Shown here in pieces: positions 16,836 through 24,979 of a DNA stretch of 64,000 bases. The position numbers and the translations under genes are program-made. Below the pieces are notes generated by a model, which was given only the letters and a program-made list of their open reading frames with translations, searched no databases and was not told the DNA's origin. This DNA is from Micromonospora chokoriensis. Lineage in GTDB: Bacteria; Actinomycetota; Actinomycetes; Mycobacteriales; Micromonosporaceae. The first letter of the stretch is position 1, and every line of letters begins with the position of its first letter. The DNA is taken from NCBI RefSeq assembly GCF_900091505.1, contig NZ_LT607409.1, positions 6,200,001 through 6,264,000 on the forward strand, given 5' to 3'.

Positions 16836-18392
16836 TCAGCTGGCGTACGTCTCGAATTCGGCGACTCGGGGCGTACCGCCGGAGCTGTTGATCTTGAAGT
16901 TGATCTTTTTCAGCGAGGTCGCGGAGAAGGTGATCGAGCCCGCCCCGCTGCCGGAGGCCAGAACGGCGCCGGTGTCGTTGTTGACCAGTTGCCAGGACCC
17001 GATCGAGCCCTGCGTGCCGGACGGCTCCCGGATGACCACCCGGGACACCCGGGTGGCCGAGCCCCACTTGATCGAGATCGTGCCGGTCGATCCGGCCGGT
17101 GACCAGTACGTGGTGATGTCGCCGTCGCGCACATTGCCGTAGCTCGTCCCACTGGCCTTGCTGGAACCGTCGGCGCCGGCACCGAGGCTCAGGTTGGTCC
17201 CGCCGGACGGCGGCGGGGTGGTCGGCGGGGGCGTCGTGGGCGGAGGCGTGGTCGGCGGAGGCGTGGTCGGCGACGGGGTCTGCGGGGAGCAGTTGCCGTC
17301 CGACACCCGCAGGCCCGTGTTGGCGCCGGCCGTCTGCCGGACGGTCTCCGGCACACAACTCGCTCCGTCGAGGCGGTACGGGTACGGGATGCTCACGCTG
17401 GTGGTGGACGTCAGGTTGGGGCCCGCCGGGTAGGTCTCGCTGCCGGCGCCGGACCAGGTCACGTTGTCGAGGACGTTGCCGCTGACCTGCCAGTAGCCGC
17501 GCTCGCTGGTGTAGAACGTGCCGAGGACGTCCTTGGAGTTGCGGAAGTAGTTGTTCTCCACCTTGGCCTTGGCGCCGGCCCGGGAGTTGATTCCGGATTC
17601 GTGCAGGCTCACGTAGTGGTTGTTGTAGATGTGGGCCGTGCCGCCGCGCAGCAGCGGCGTACGCGAGTCGATGTTCTCGTACAGGTTGTGGTGGTAGGTG
17701 ATGAAGCCGTTCGACAGGTCGCTCTCGCTGGACCCGACGAGGCCGCCCCGGCCGGAGTTACGCAGGATGCTGTAGGACAGCGTGACGTACTGGGTGTTGT
17801 CCTTCATGTCGAAGAGCCCGTCGTAGCCCTCCGACTCCCCGCCCGACGCCTCCAGGGTCACGTGGTCGACCCAGACGTTGCGGACGGTGCTCTCCATGCC
17901 GATGGCGTCCCCGCCGTTCGAGGTGGGTGAGCCGGACTTCTTGACGTTCCGGATGGTGACGTTCTGGATGATGATGTTGCTGGAGTCCCGGATGTGGATG
18001 CCGAGCTGGTCGAAGAGGGCTCCGCTGCCGACCCCGATGATGGTGACGTTGCTGATCTGCTTGAGCTCGATCACGCCCGCCGCGGTGTTGCAGCTCGACC
18101 CGGAGACCTTGCTGGTGTTGCCGTGGTTGATCGTCCCGGACACCTCGATGACGATCGGGGTGCTGCTACTGGCCCGGCCGCACAGGGCGGCGTGGATGGC
18201 CGTCCCCGTGGTGGCCCGCACGGTCTGACCGCCCGCGCCACCGGTCGTTCCGCCGTTCTGGGTGGCGTAACCGGTGGCGCTGCCCACCGCCGCCGACGCC
18301 TCGGGGGTGGGCAGGGCCGCCACCCCGACCACGATCCCCACGGCCGCTGTGGCCAGCACCGCCTGACGTCGTAACGCGCCTGGTCGTCCCAT
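16836..18392 (-). CDS. secreted pectate lyase with C-terminal F5/8-type CBM
   Basis: A 518-residue exported enzyme that cleaves polygalacturonate by beta-elimination (PL1 family). A signal peptide ends at PEASA (about residue 33). The parallel beta-helix domain (about 35-350) carries family signatures VWVDHVTLEASGG, DGLFDMKDNTQYVTLSYSIL, YHHNLYENIDSRTPLLRGGTAHIYNNHYV and SRAGAKAKVENNYF. A PTTPPP linker (about 375-395) leads to a discoidin-like (F5/8 type C) carbohydrate-binding domain with VRDGDITTYWSPAG and TRVSRVVIREPSG. RBS GTGAGGCG precedes ATG 18392. It starts the plant-polysaccharide island, and its promoter appears to carry its own operator. Confidence 0.93.
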   Translation of the reverse strand: MGRPGALRRQAVLATAAVGIVVGVAALPTPEASAAVGSATGYATQNGGTTGGAGGQTVRATTGTAIHAALCGRASSSTPIVIEVSGTINHGNTSKVSGSSCNTAAGVIELKQISNVTIIGVGSGALFDQLGIHIRDSSNIIIQNVTIRNVKKSGSPTSNGGDAIGMESTVRNVWVDHVTLEASGGESEGYDGLFDMKDNTQYVTLSYSILRNSGRGGLVGSSESDLSNGFITYHHNLYENIDSRTPLLRGGTAHIYNNHYVSLHESGINSRAGAKAKVENNYFRNSKDVLGTFYTSERGYWQVSGNVLDNVTWSGAGSETYPAGPNLTSTTSVSIPYPYRLDGASCVPETVRQTAGANTGLRVSDGNCSPQTPSPTTPPPTTPPPTTPPPTTPPPSGGTNLSLGAGADGSSKASGTSYGNVRDGDITTYWSPAGSTGTISIKWGSATRVSRVVIREPSGTQGSIGSWQLVNNDTGAVLASGSGAGSITFSATSLKKINFKINSSGGTPRVAEFETYAS

Positions 18393-18605
18393 CTCGCCTC
18401 ACTTTCGCATTCGTTCCGCCCACGGCGTCGCCTCGACGGTCGTCGCGACCACACCGCCACACCTTTACCAATAGGCGTATGTGAATCACGAAAGAATTCA
18501 TCGAAGTCGCATAAGCCCTGGTGGAATCAGGGATTCACCGGGCGCTCGCAGCACCACTGTCGGCACTGACCGCCCGGCCTCTAACGGAAACATCGATGTA
18601 ACGCA

Positions 18606-18635
18606 ATCGTAGGAAAGCGGTTTCCGCAAAGGCAA
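18606..18635 (-). promoter_or_regulatory. candidate pectate lyase promoter with spacer operator
   Basis: On the minus strand TTGCCT (18630-18635) and TACGAT (18606-18611) are separated by 18 bases. The spacer contains the dyad GGAAA-GCGG-TTTCC (18612-18625). A repressor bound there would block RNA polymerase. The dyad differs from the GCTAAA operator of the neighbouring genes, so another LacI-like regulator would be needed. Confidence 0.4.
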
Positions 18636-18716
18636 GGGTTGACGTTTGCAGGTTTGTTGCAGTGCCGGGAGGTCCGGCCTGGCCCGACCCCGGGGCGAGC
18701 CCCACGCCTTCGCGTA

Positions 18717-18763
18717 TTGACACCACACGACGCGCCGTCGATGCTCTGCTAAATCAGTTTAGC
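18717..18763 (+). promoter_or_regulatory. esterase promoter with GCTAAA-N4-TTTAGC operator
   Basis: TTGACA (18717-18722) is followed after 18 bases by ATGCTC, then directly by the operator GCTAAATCAGTTTAGC (18748-18763). The block 18741-18764 is the exact reverse complement of the block at 24799-24822 upstream of the ABC importer, where a TTGACA stands at the same distance. The operator would cover the transcription start. LacI-type control by the regulator at 24980 is inferred. Confidence 0.65.
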
Positions 18764-18834
18764 GGCGATCTCGCACCCCTCCACCCAGCGCGACCGCCGT
18801 CGGCTGAGCGCACCACCACCGAGAAAGGACTCGC

Positions 18835-20163
18835 ATGAGACTCCGAAACGGACTCATCCCGCTCGCCGCCACCCTCGTGCTGGCCAGCGCCTCCGGCACG
18901 GCGTACGGCAGCCCTGGCGACAAGCCCGGCACCGAGGACGGGATCCGCAGCATCACCCCGATCACCACTGTCTACACCTACGGCCAGAAGGTCTCCGCGG
19001 TCGCGATCGAGTACGGGTCGACCGTCAACCCCCGCACCCTCGACACCGGAACGTTCTCGGTGCGCGACACCGTCTACAACTTCCGCTTCAACCCCGTCGA
19101 GGACCTGCCGAAGCTCGCCGACCGGACCGTCACGCACACGTACACCAACGGGGTGCCCGGCACACGCAGCGACCACCGGTCGACGCCGGGCCGGTACGTC
19201 ATCGTCGAGCTCGACCCCGCCGACACCGGCGGCAACACGGTCATCGTCTCCAAGTGCCCGACGTTCCTCTGCACCGTGAAGGTCAACCCCGAGCTGCCCA
19301 CCCGGGTCGTGCAACGCAAGGACGTGCACGCCCAGCCCGGCCGAGGGGCCGGCAAGGGCCCGGTGCTCGCCCGGGCCACCCCGCACGAGTCCCGGCCGGT
19401 CACCGAGAAGCCGGTCAACCAGCTCGTCGACGAGTTCACCTACGGCTCGTACCTCAGCGGCGGCATGGTGCTGCCGTACCACTACCGCCTGCCCAAGAAC
19501 TACCAGCCCGGCCGCACGTACCCGCTGATGGTCGTCCTGCCCGGTCACGGGATGGGCTGGGACGGCGACAACCTCGGCGTCCAGCTCGCCGCCGACATCC
19601 CGGCGACCGCCTGGCTGCAACCGGAGTGGACCGGCAGCTCCGAGGACGTCATCGTCCTGGCACCGCAGCACCAACGGGTCGGCGGGGCCGCCGAGGCGGA
19701 TCTGCTGATCAAGCTGCTCGACCAGTTCGTCGGCGAGTTCGCCGTGGACACCCGCCGGGTGTACGCGACCACCGTCTCGTACGGTTCCCAACTGCTCTGG
19801 GCGGCGTTCGCCAAGCGGCCGGACCTGTTCGCCGGCGGTCTGGTGACCGGCGGCTTCCCGGTCAACGCCGCGCAGGCGACGGCGATCGCCACGGCCGAGG
19901 TGCCGGTGTGGATCACGCACGGCGAGCACGACCACCTGCTCAACGTGTCGGGCGCGCGCAACTCTGCCAGTCTGCTGCGGCAGGCATACGAGGCCCGGGG
20001 CAAGAGCCCCGAGCAGACCGCCGACCTCGTGCGCTACACCGAGTACGCCGACAGCGCGTTCACCTCGCCGGACTACCACGCGGCGTTCGGCCCGACCTAC
20101 GAGGACAGCAGCATCCTGCGGTGGCTCCTCGGCCAGGCCAAGCCCGCCACCGCCGGCAGCTGA
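18835..20163 (+). CDS. secreted alpha/beta-hydrolase esterase
   Basis: A 442-residue exported hydrolase. A signal peptide ends near ASASGTAYG (about 25). Residues 35-160 form an immunoglobulin-like N-terminal domain as in EstA-type esterases (TYGQKVSAVAIEYGSTVNPRTLD, then TVIVSKCPTFLCTVKV with two cysteines). The alpha/beta-hydrolase domain (about 195-435) has HYRLPKNYQPGRTYPLMVVLPGHG, the nucleophile elbow TTVSYGS with Ser315 and THGEHDHLL for the acid/His side. The first glycine of GxSxG is Thr313. RBS GAAAGGA precedes ATG 18835. A role in removing acetyl or feruloyl groups from plant polymers is inferred from its operator and neighbours. Confidence 0.85.
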   Translation: MRLRNGLIPLAATLVLASASGTAYGSPGDKPGTEDGIRSITPITTVYTYGQKVSAVAIEYGSTVNPRTLDTGTFSVRDTVYNFRFNPVEDLPKLADRTVTHTYTNGVPGTRSDHRSTPGRYVIVELDPADTGGNTVIVSKCPTFLCTVKVNPELPTRVVQRKDVHAQPGRGAGKGPVLARATPHESRPVTEKPVNQLVDEFTYGSYLSGGMVLPYHYRLPKNYQPGRTYPLMVVLPGHGMGWDGDNLGVQLAADIPATAWLQPEWTGSSEDVIVLAPQHQRVGGAAEADLLIKLLDQFVGEFAVDTRRVYATTVSYGSQLLWAAFAKRPDLFAGGLVTGGFPVNAAQATAIATAEVPVWITHGEHDHLLNVSGARNSASLLRQAYEARGKSPEQTADLVRYTEYADSAFTSPDYHAAFGPTYEDSSILRWLLGQAKPATAGS

Positions 20164-20173
20164 CGGTGCGGAT

Positions 20174-20244
20174 CCGGGCGACGCCTCGCCGCTGATCGGG
20201 CAGCGCTGGATCAGCGCGGTCGGTTATCGGGAGGCGTCGCCCGG
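20174..20244. terminator. nested inverted repeat terminator
   Basis: Perfect 14-base arms CCGGGCGACGCCTC (20174-20187) and GAGGCGTCGCCCGG (20231-20244) enclose a second pair GCTGATC (20191-20197) / GATCAGC (20209-20215). It sits between the convergent esterase and serine hydrolase genes and can fold on either strand. Confidence 0.75.
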
Positions 20245-20327
20245 CTCGAGTTCGGCACCAGCCGGCGCACCGCCGACGAGCACGGAATCGCCACGCCGGC
20301 CTGGGGTGGTTTCGGGAGGGGGGTAGG

Positions 20328-21479
20328 TCAGGTCAGGCAGGAGCGGAGGGCGGCGGTCAGGCGGTTGGCGCGTTCGTCGCCCATCCCCCGCATCTGGTTG
20401 ACCACGTACCCGAACCCGACCTGGTGCTCGGCGTCGCCGAAGGCCAGGTTCCCGCCCGCGCCGTCGTGGCCGAAGCTGCGCTCGCCCAGCAGCGGCCGGC
20501 CCGGCGGTGAGTGCAGCAGGAAGCCGGTACCCCAGCGATGCCCGGTGTCCGGCGGGCCGTGCCGCTGCTGGCCCCGCGAACGGACGACCACCGCGTCGTC
20601 CACGGACGCGGCCGTCAGCAGCGGGCCGTCCCGGATGTCCGAGACGCAGGCCGCGTAGAGGCGCGCGAGACCGTCCGCGGTGCTCACCGCACCCGCGCCG
20701 GGAACGCCCGCGGCCCGGATGGCCGGGTCGTTGAAGCTGACCAGACCGTCGTCGTCGGCGGGGAAGGCGAAAGCGCCGCCCATGGTGATTCCGCGTTCGG
20801 CGACCGGGTCGACGAACGGGTCGGCGTCCGGAGGTGGCGACAGACCCCAGGCGACGGTGTCACTCTCGGCGGCCGGAAGCCCGAGCCAGGTACGCAGACC
20901 GAGCGGCTCCGCGAGGACCTCGGAGAAGTACGCGCCGGGCAGCTGGCCGGTGATCCGGTGGATCACCTCGCCGACCAGCCAGCCGTAGGTCATCGAGTGG
21001 TAGCCGTGCGCGGTGCCCGGCTGCCACAACGGGGTCTGCGCCTCGATCGCCTTGATGACCGGATCCCACGCCAGAACCTCGTCGAGGGCCAGGGGCCGGT
21101 CCAACGCGGGCAGGCCGGCCTGGTGGGTGAACAGCCACCGCACGGGGATGTCCGCCTTGCCGTGCTGCCCGAACTCCGGCCAGTAGCGCGTCACCGGAGC
21201 GTCGAGGTCGAGCCTGCCCTGCTGGACCAGGAGGTAGGCGCAGATCGCCAGGATTCCCTTGGTGCAGGAGAAGACGACGACCGGAGTGTGCGCGTCCCAG
21301 GGGCGCCCGGTGCGCGCGTCGGCCACCCCGCCGTACAGGTCGACCACCTTTCGGCCGCGTACGTAGACGGTGGCGGCGGCGCCGATCTCCCCCTGGGTGG
21401 CGAAGTTGTCACGGAACACGTCGGCGACGGGGCCGTAGCCCTCGTCGACATGGCCGTGGATCTGCGGCTGTGTGAGCAC
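20328..21479 (-). CDS. serine hydrolase, class C beta-lactamase/EstB family
   Basis: A 383-residue cytoplasmic protein (no signal peptide) of the penicillin-binding/beta-lactamase-related fold. It has the Ser-x-x-Lys motif SCTK (Ser71, Lys74), the Tyr motif YHS (Tyr160) and FGHDGAGG near 350. Members act mostly as esterases or peptidases, EstB being the model. It is the last gene of the ABC importer operon, three bases after the MalG-type permease, so it probably cleaves an ester or acyl group from the imported sugar fragment. Confidence 0.88.
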   Translation of the reverse strand: MLTQPQIHGHVDEGYGPVADVFRDNFATQGEIGAAATVYVRGRKVVDLYGGVADARTGRPWDAHTPVVVFSCTKGILAICAYLLVQQGRLDLDAPVTRYWPEFGQHGKADIPVRWLFTHQAGLPALDRPLALDEVLAWDPVIKAIEAQTPLWQPGTAHGYHSMTYGWLVGEVIHRITGQLPGAYFSEVLAEPLGLRTWLGLPAAESDTVAWGLSPPPDADPFVDPVAERGITMGGAFAFPADDDGLVSFNDPAIRAAGVPGAGAVSTADGLARLYAACVSDIRDGPLLTAASVDDAVVVRSRGQQRHGPPDTGHRWGTGFLLHSPPGRPLLGERSFGHDGAGGNLAFGDAEHQVGFGYVVNQMRGMGDERANRLTAALRSCLT

Positions 21480-21482
21480 TGC

Positions 21483-22307
21483 CTACCCCTTCACTGACCC
21501 CTGGATCAGGGCCTTGATGAACTGTCGCTGGAAGATCAGGAACACGATGAGGGTGGGCGTGAGGATCAGCAGCGATCCGGCGCACAGCAGCACCAGGTCG
21601 GTGCCCCACTGACCCTGGAACGCGCCGAGCGCCCCGGCCATGGTCCGTTTGGTGGCGTCGTCGACCAGGACGATGGCGAGGAGGAACTGGTTCCAGGTCC
21701 AGAGGAACATCAGGATCGTCAGCGAGGCGATGGCCGGCCGGGCCAGTGGCACCTGGACCCGCCAGAACATCTGCCACGTGCTGCTGCCGTCCACCCGGGC
21801 CGCCTCGGACAGCTCGATCGGCACGTTGGTGAAGTGCGCCCGCATCCAGAACACCGCGAACGGCATGTAGAGGCCGATCAGCGGCAGGATGATCGCCCAG
21901 CGCGTGTTGAGCAGGCCGAAGTCCTGCATCTGGTAGTAGAGCGGGGTGACCACGGCCTCGAAGGGCAACGTGAGGCCGAGCAGGAGCAGACCGAAGACGA
22001 GTCGACCGCCGGGCACCCGGAGCTGGCCGAGCCCGAACCCGGCCATCGTGGCGATGAGCACGGACACCGGCACGACGCCGGCCACGATGAGCAGGCTGGA
22101 GCGCAGGAGGGCGCCCATGTTGGCGGCGGTGAAGGCGTCGGCGAAGTTGCCCCACTGCGGGTCGGACGGCCAGGCCAGGCCGGTGGGCACGGTGCCGCGT
22201 GGCTGCAACGCCGCCGAGAGCATGCTCACGAACGGCAGCAGGGTGACGAGGACCAGGACGAGCAGGAAGACGCGGCCGGTCACCTGTTCACGGCGGCTCA
22301 GGTTCAC
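21483..22307 (-). CDS. sugar ABC transporter permease, MalG type
   Basis: A 274-residue inner-membrane subunit with six helices and the EAA loop for the ATPase (ELSEAARVDGSSTWQMFWRVQVPLARPAIASL, about 165-196). It forms the channel with the MalF-type partner. Its start overlaps the partner stop by four bases (ATGA, 22304-22307). No ATPase gene is in this operon, so a shared MsiK-like ATPase encoded elsewhere is expected, as is normal for actinomycete sugar importers. Confidence 0.94.
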   Translation of the reverse strand: MNLSRREQVTGRVFLLVLVLVTLLPFVSMLSAALQPRGTVPTGLAWPSDPQWGNFADAFTAANMGALLRSSLLIVAGVVPVSVLIATMAGFGLGQLRVPGGRLVFGLLLLGLTLPFEAVVTPLYYQMQDFGLLNTRWAIILPLIGLYMPFAVFWMRAHFTNVPIELSEAARVDGSSTWQMFWRVQVPLARPAIASLTILMFLWTWNQFLLAIVLVDDATKRTMAGALGAFQGQWGTDLVLLCAGSLLILTPTLIVFLIFQRQFIKALIQGSVKG

Positions 22308-23257
22308 GGCTTCTCCCCTCGGGTCAGTCGCTGGATCGGCAGCACGCAGACCAGCACCAGCAGCATGAGGACGACGGCGAGCGCGGAGGCGAGCCCGACC
22401 TGACGCTGCGAGAAGGCCAGCCGGTAGATCTCCAGTCCCGGAACGGTGGTCTGGAGGCCGGGACCGCCGCTGGTGGAGATGTAGACGATGTCGAAGCTGG
22501 CCAGGGCGGCGATGATCGTGACGGTGAGGCAGACGCCGATCTCCTGGCGCAGGCTGGGCAGGGTCACGGCGAGGAACTCACGGACCGGGCCCGCGCCGTC
22601 CAGGCGGGCGGCCTCGTAGAGCGCCGGATCGATCTTGCTCATGCCGGTGACCAGCAGGATCGTGCAGAGGCCGAGCAGGACCCAGGCTCCGATCACGCCC
22701 ACGGCAGGCAGGGCCGTGTCGAAGTCGCCGAGCCACGCGCGGGCGACACCACCCAGGCCGACCGCGCGCAGCGCCTGGTTGATCAGCCCGTTCGACGAGA
22801 GCAGCCAACTCCACGCGATGCCGGCTGCCACCAGGGGAATGACCTGCGGCAGGAACAGGATGGTCCGCACGACCGTCCCGAACGCGCCGGTGGTGATCCG
22901 GCGAACCATGCTCGCCACCAACAGACCGAGCACGACGGGGATGAAGCTGAAGAAGACGATCAGGACGACGGCGTTGCCGATGATTTTGAGCAGGTCGCTG
23001 TCGGTGAACACGGTGACGTAGTTGTCCAGACCCGCCCAGCGGGCCACCCCGATCCCGTTCCAGTCGTAGAGCGAGTACTGGAACGTCAGGACGAGCGGGC
23101 GGAGGACGAACACCGCGTACATCACCAGGGCGGGCAGGACGTACAACCAGCCGGTCCCGGCCACGCGGGCCCACCGAAGTCGGTGAGCCCGCGTGGGGGT
23201 CGGACGGACGCGACGATCGTCCCGCCCGGTTGGTGCGCTGCCGAGGGCAGACGTCAT
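22304..23257 (-). CDS. sugar ABC transporter permease, MalF type
   Basis: A 317-residue inner-membrane subunit. After a basic N-terminal tail it has six helices and the EAA loop YEAARLDGAGPVREFLAVTLPSLRQEI (about 210-236). It pairs with the MalG-type permease and receives sugar from the binding protein. The start overlaps the binding-protein stop by four bases (23254-23257). Confidence 0.94.
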   Translation of the reverse strand: MTSALGSAPTGRDDRRVRPTPTRAHRLRWARVAGTGWLYVLPALVMYAVFVLRPLVLTFQYSLYDWNGIGVARWAGLDNYVTVFTDSDLLKIIGNAVVLIVFFSFIPVVLGLLVASMVRRITTGAFGTVVRTILFLPQVIPLVAAGIAWSWLLSSNGLINQALRAVGLGGVARAWLGDFDTALPAVGVIGAWVLLGLCTILLVTGMSKIDPALYEAARLDGAGPVREFLAVTLPSLRQEIGVCLTVTIIAALASFDIVYISTSGGPGLQTTVPGLEIYRLAFSQRQVGLASALAVVLMLLVLVCVLPIQRLTRGEKP

Positions 23258-24609
23258 CGGGACAGTTCCTTCGCGTACTCGGCCTGGACGGCCTTCACGT
23301 ACCCCTCGGGAGTCTGCTGTCCGGCGACCAGCTTCTGCATCTCCGGCGTGATCGCGGCGGCGAAGATGCCACCGGTGGCGTTCGCGGTGAAGTCCACCGC
23401 GCCGTTCTCCGCGCCGAGCTGCTGCGATGCCTTCAGGGTCTCGGCCAGGACGGTGTTCGGGGCGGCGGCCGGCACCGGGAGGTCACTCGGGCCGCCGGGG
23501 CTGGAGCCTCCGACGGTCACCGCGATCTCGCGCGCCTTCTCGTTGGTGTGGGCCCAGTTCAGGAAGAAGGCGGCGGCGTCGGGGTTCTTGGCCTTGGCGG
23601 AGACACCGAAGGTGTTCGGGGCGGACATCGCGACGTGCTTGCCGCCGGGGGCCTCCGTCGGGAACAGGAAGAAGCCCACGTTGCCGGGCATCCCCTTGTC
23701 CAGGTTGGCCGACTCCCAGTCGCCGTTGAACATGAACAGGCCGTTGCCCTTCTGGAACTCCCCCACCATGCCCGCGTAGTCGATGGCGTTGGCGTCCTTG
23801 GGGAAGTAGCCGGCCTGCGCCCACTTCTGGATGGTCTGGGTGGCCTTCAGCGCGGCCGGGGTGTCGAACGTGGCCCCCGGCTTCTGGAAGATCCAGTCGG
23901 CGACCTGGGTCGGGTCGCCGAACTGGTTCTGCAACGCCTGGTGCGGGAAGTTGATGCCCGCCGTGTTCTTGTTGAACTGCATGATCGGCTGGACCCCGGC
24001 GGTCTTCGCCTTCGCCAGCAACTGCTCGAAGTCGGCGACGGTGGCCGGCGGCTGGGTCATGCCGACCTGGGCGGCCAGCTTCTTGTTGTAGAAGACGCCG
24101 GTGACGCTGTAGCCGAGCCCCATGCCGTACAGCGATCCGGTGCCCCGGGTGTTCTCACCGACGCGCAACTGCATGAGCTGCGAGGCGGGGAACTTGTCCC
24201 ACCCGTACGCGGTGAAGTACGGGTCCAGGTTCTTGAGCAGGTCGTCCTTGACCAGGTCGACCATCGTGGGAAGTCGGATGATGTCGGGCGAGTTGTCCGA
24301 CGCCATCACCCGTGGCGCGTTCTCCACGATCACCGTGAACTGGTCCTCGCGGATGGTGAACGTGACGTTGGAGTGCTGCTTGGAGAACTCGTCGGCCAGT
24401 GCCTTGGCCAGGGGGAAGCCGGTCTCCGCGTACATCTCCAGGGTGATGGGCGCGGTCCCGAGGTCGGTCTTCACGGCGGCGTCGGACTTCGGGGCCGACG
24501 ACCGGTCCTCCCCGGGCGCGCTGCACGCCGTCGCGGCCATCCCGACAGACAGCAGCGACGCGAGGAGAACGGTTCTCCGTCGCGCGAGATTTGGTAGCAA
24601 TTCTGCCAT
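23254..24609 (-). CDS. sugar-binding lipoprotein of ABC importer
   Basis: A 451-residue extracellular solute-binding protein, family 1. The twin-arginine-like basic start and hydrophobic stretch end in lipobox ATACS. Typical parts are LEMYAETGFPLAKALADEFSKQHSNVTFTI, DNSPDIIRLPTM, YGMGLGYSVTGVFYNKKLAAQVGM and KGNGLFMFNGDWESANLDKG. It would capture an oligosaccharide released by the secreted enzymes. It is the first gene of a four-gene operon (binding protein, two permeases, serine hydrolase) read leftwards from a promoter at about 24800-24846. Confidence 0.93.
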   Translation of the reverse strand: MAELLPNLARRRTVLLASLLSVGMAATACSAPGEDRSSAPKSDAAVKTDLGTAPITLEMYAETGFPLAKALADEFSKQHSNVTFTIREDQFTVIVENAPRVMASDNSPDIIRLPTMVDLVKDDLLKNLDPYFTAYGWDKFPASQLMQLRVGENTRGTGSLYGMGLGYSVTGVFYNKKLAAQVGMTQPPATVADFEQLLAKAKTAGVQPIMQFNKNTAGINFPHQALQNQFGDPTQVADWIFQKPGATFDTPAALKATQTIQKWAQAGYFPKDANAIDYAGMVGEFQKGNGLFMFNGDWESANLDKGMPGNVGFFLFPTEAPGGKHVAMSAPNTFGVSAKAKNPDAAAFFLNWAHTNEKAREIAVTVGGSSPGGPSDLPVPAAAPNTVLAETLKASQQLGAENGAVDFTANATGGIFAAAITPEMQKLVAGQQTPEGYVKAVQAEYAKELSR

Positions 24610-24979
24610 TTCATGACTCCTCGACTATTCATCCACCACGCGGCCCACGACCGCGCGACAGCTCCACCGGAACACCGCGCCGGAGCGACCGGCGACGATG
24701 TGCGCGTCGTGACCCGTGGATCGAGCACGACACCACACCTGTCACCACGAGGCCCGGGCACGGCCACCGGCGGCGCCTCTGGATGCACCAGAAGTGGTCG
24801 CTAAACTGATTTAGCAGAGCATGCGCGTGGCACGGGAAGCTGTCAAGGACAACCTGGCAACAGGGCGGAAACGTCGGGTTCACACCACTGGAGGCGTGAC
24901 CGACGCGAGATCTCGGGCGGCGACGCATCATGATGGGCAGGAGCAGCGCCGATGGCACCGCGCCCGATTCGGAGGACTG
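24610..24979. other. divergent gap between importer operon and lacI gene
   Basis: A 370-base gap without a gene. It contains the operator GCTAAACTGATTTAGC (24800-24815) with the leftward importer promoter. From 24847 to 24979 runs the leader of the lacI gene with its ribosome site GGAGGA at 24971-24976. Nothing else recognisable was seen. Confidence 0.6.
24799..24846 (-). promoter_or_regulatory. importer operon promoter with GCTAAA operator
   Basis: On the minus strand TTGACA (24841-24846), 18 bases, ATGCTC, then operator GCTAAATCAGTTTAGC (24800-24815 on the plus strand as its complement). Order and spacing match the esterase promoter at 18717-18763 exactly, and 24 consecutive bases are shared. 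This strongly suggests common control by the LacI-type regulator encoded next to it. Confidence 0.7.

Larger units (their letters stand above)
18393..18834. other. divergent regulatory gap, pectate lyase / esterase
   Basis: A 442-base gap without a gene. It holds a leftward candidate promoter for the pectate lyase (18606-18635) and a rightward one with a LacI-type operator for the esterase (18717-18763). The part near the pectate lyase (18393-18600) is an AT-richer untranslated leader of about 200 bases with no obvious further structure. The small frames between 18498 and 18728 have no ribosome site and look accidental. Confidence 0.6.

Noticed and set aside
17205..17275. Repeated PTTPPP coding units, also near 55960-56020 and 57395-57425, as possible DNA repeats
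   Set aside because: They encode ordinary inter-domain linkers of secreted actinomycete enzymes.
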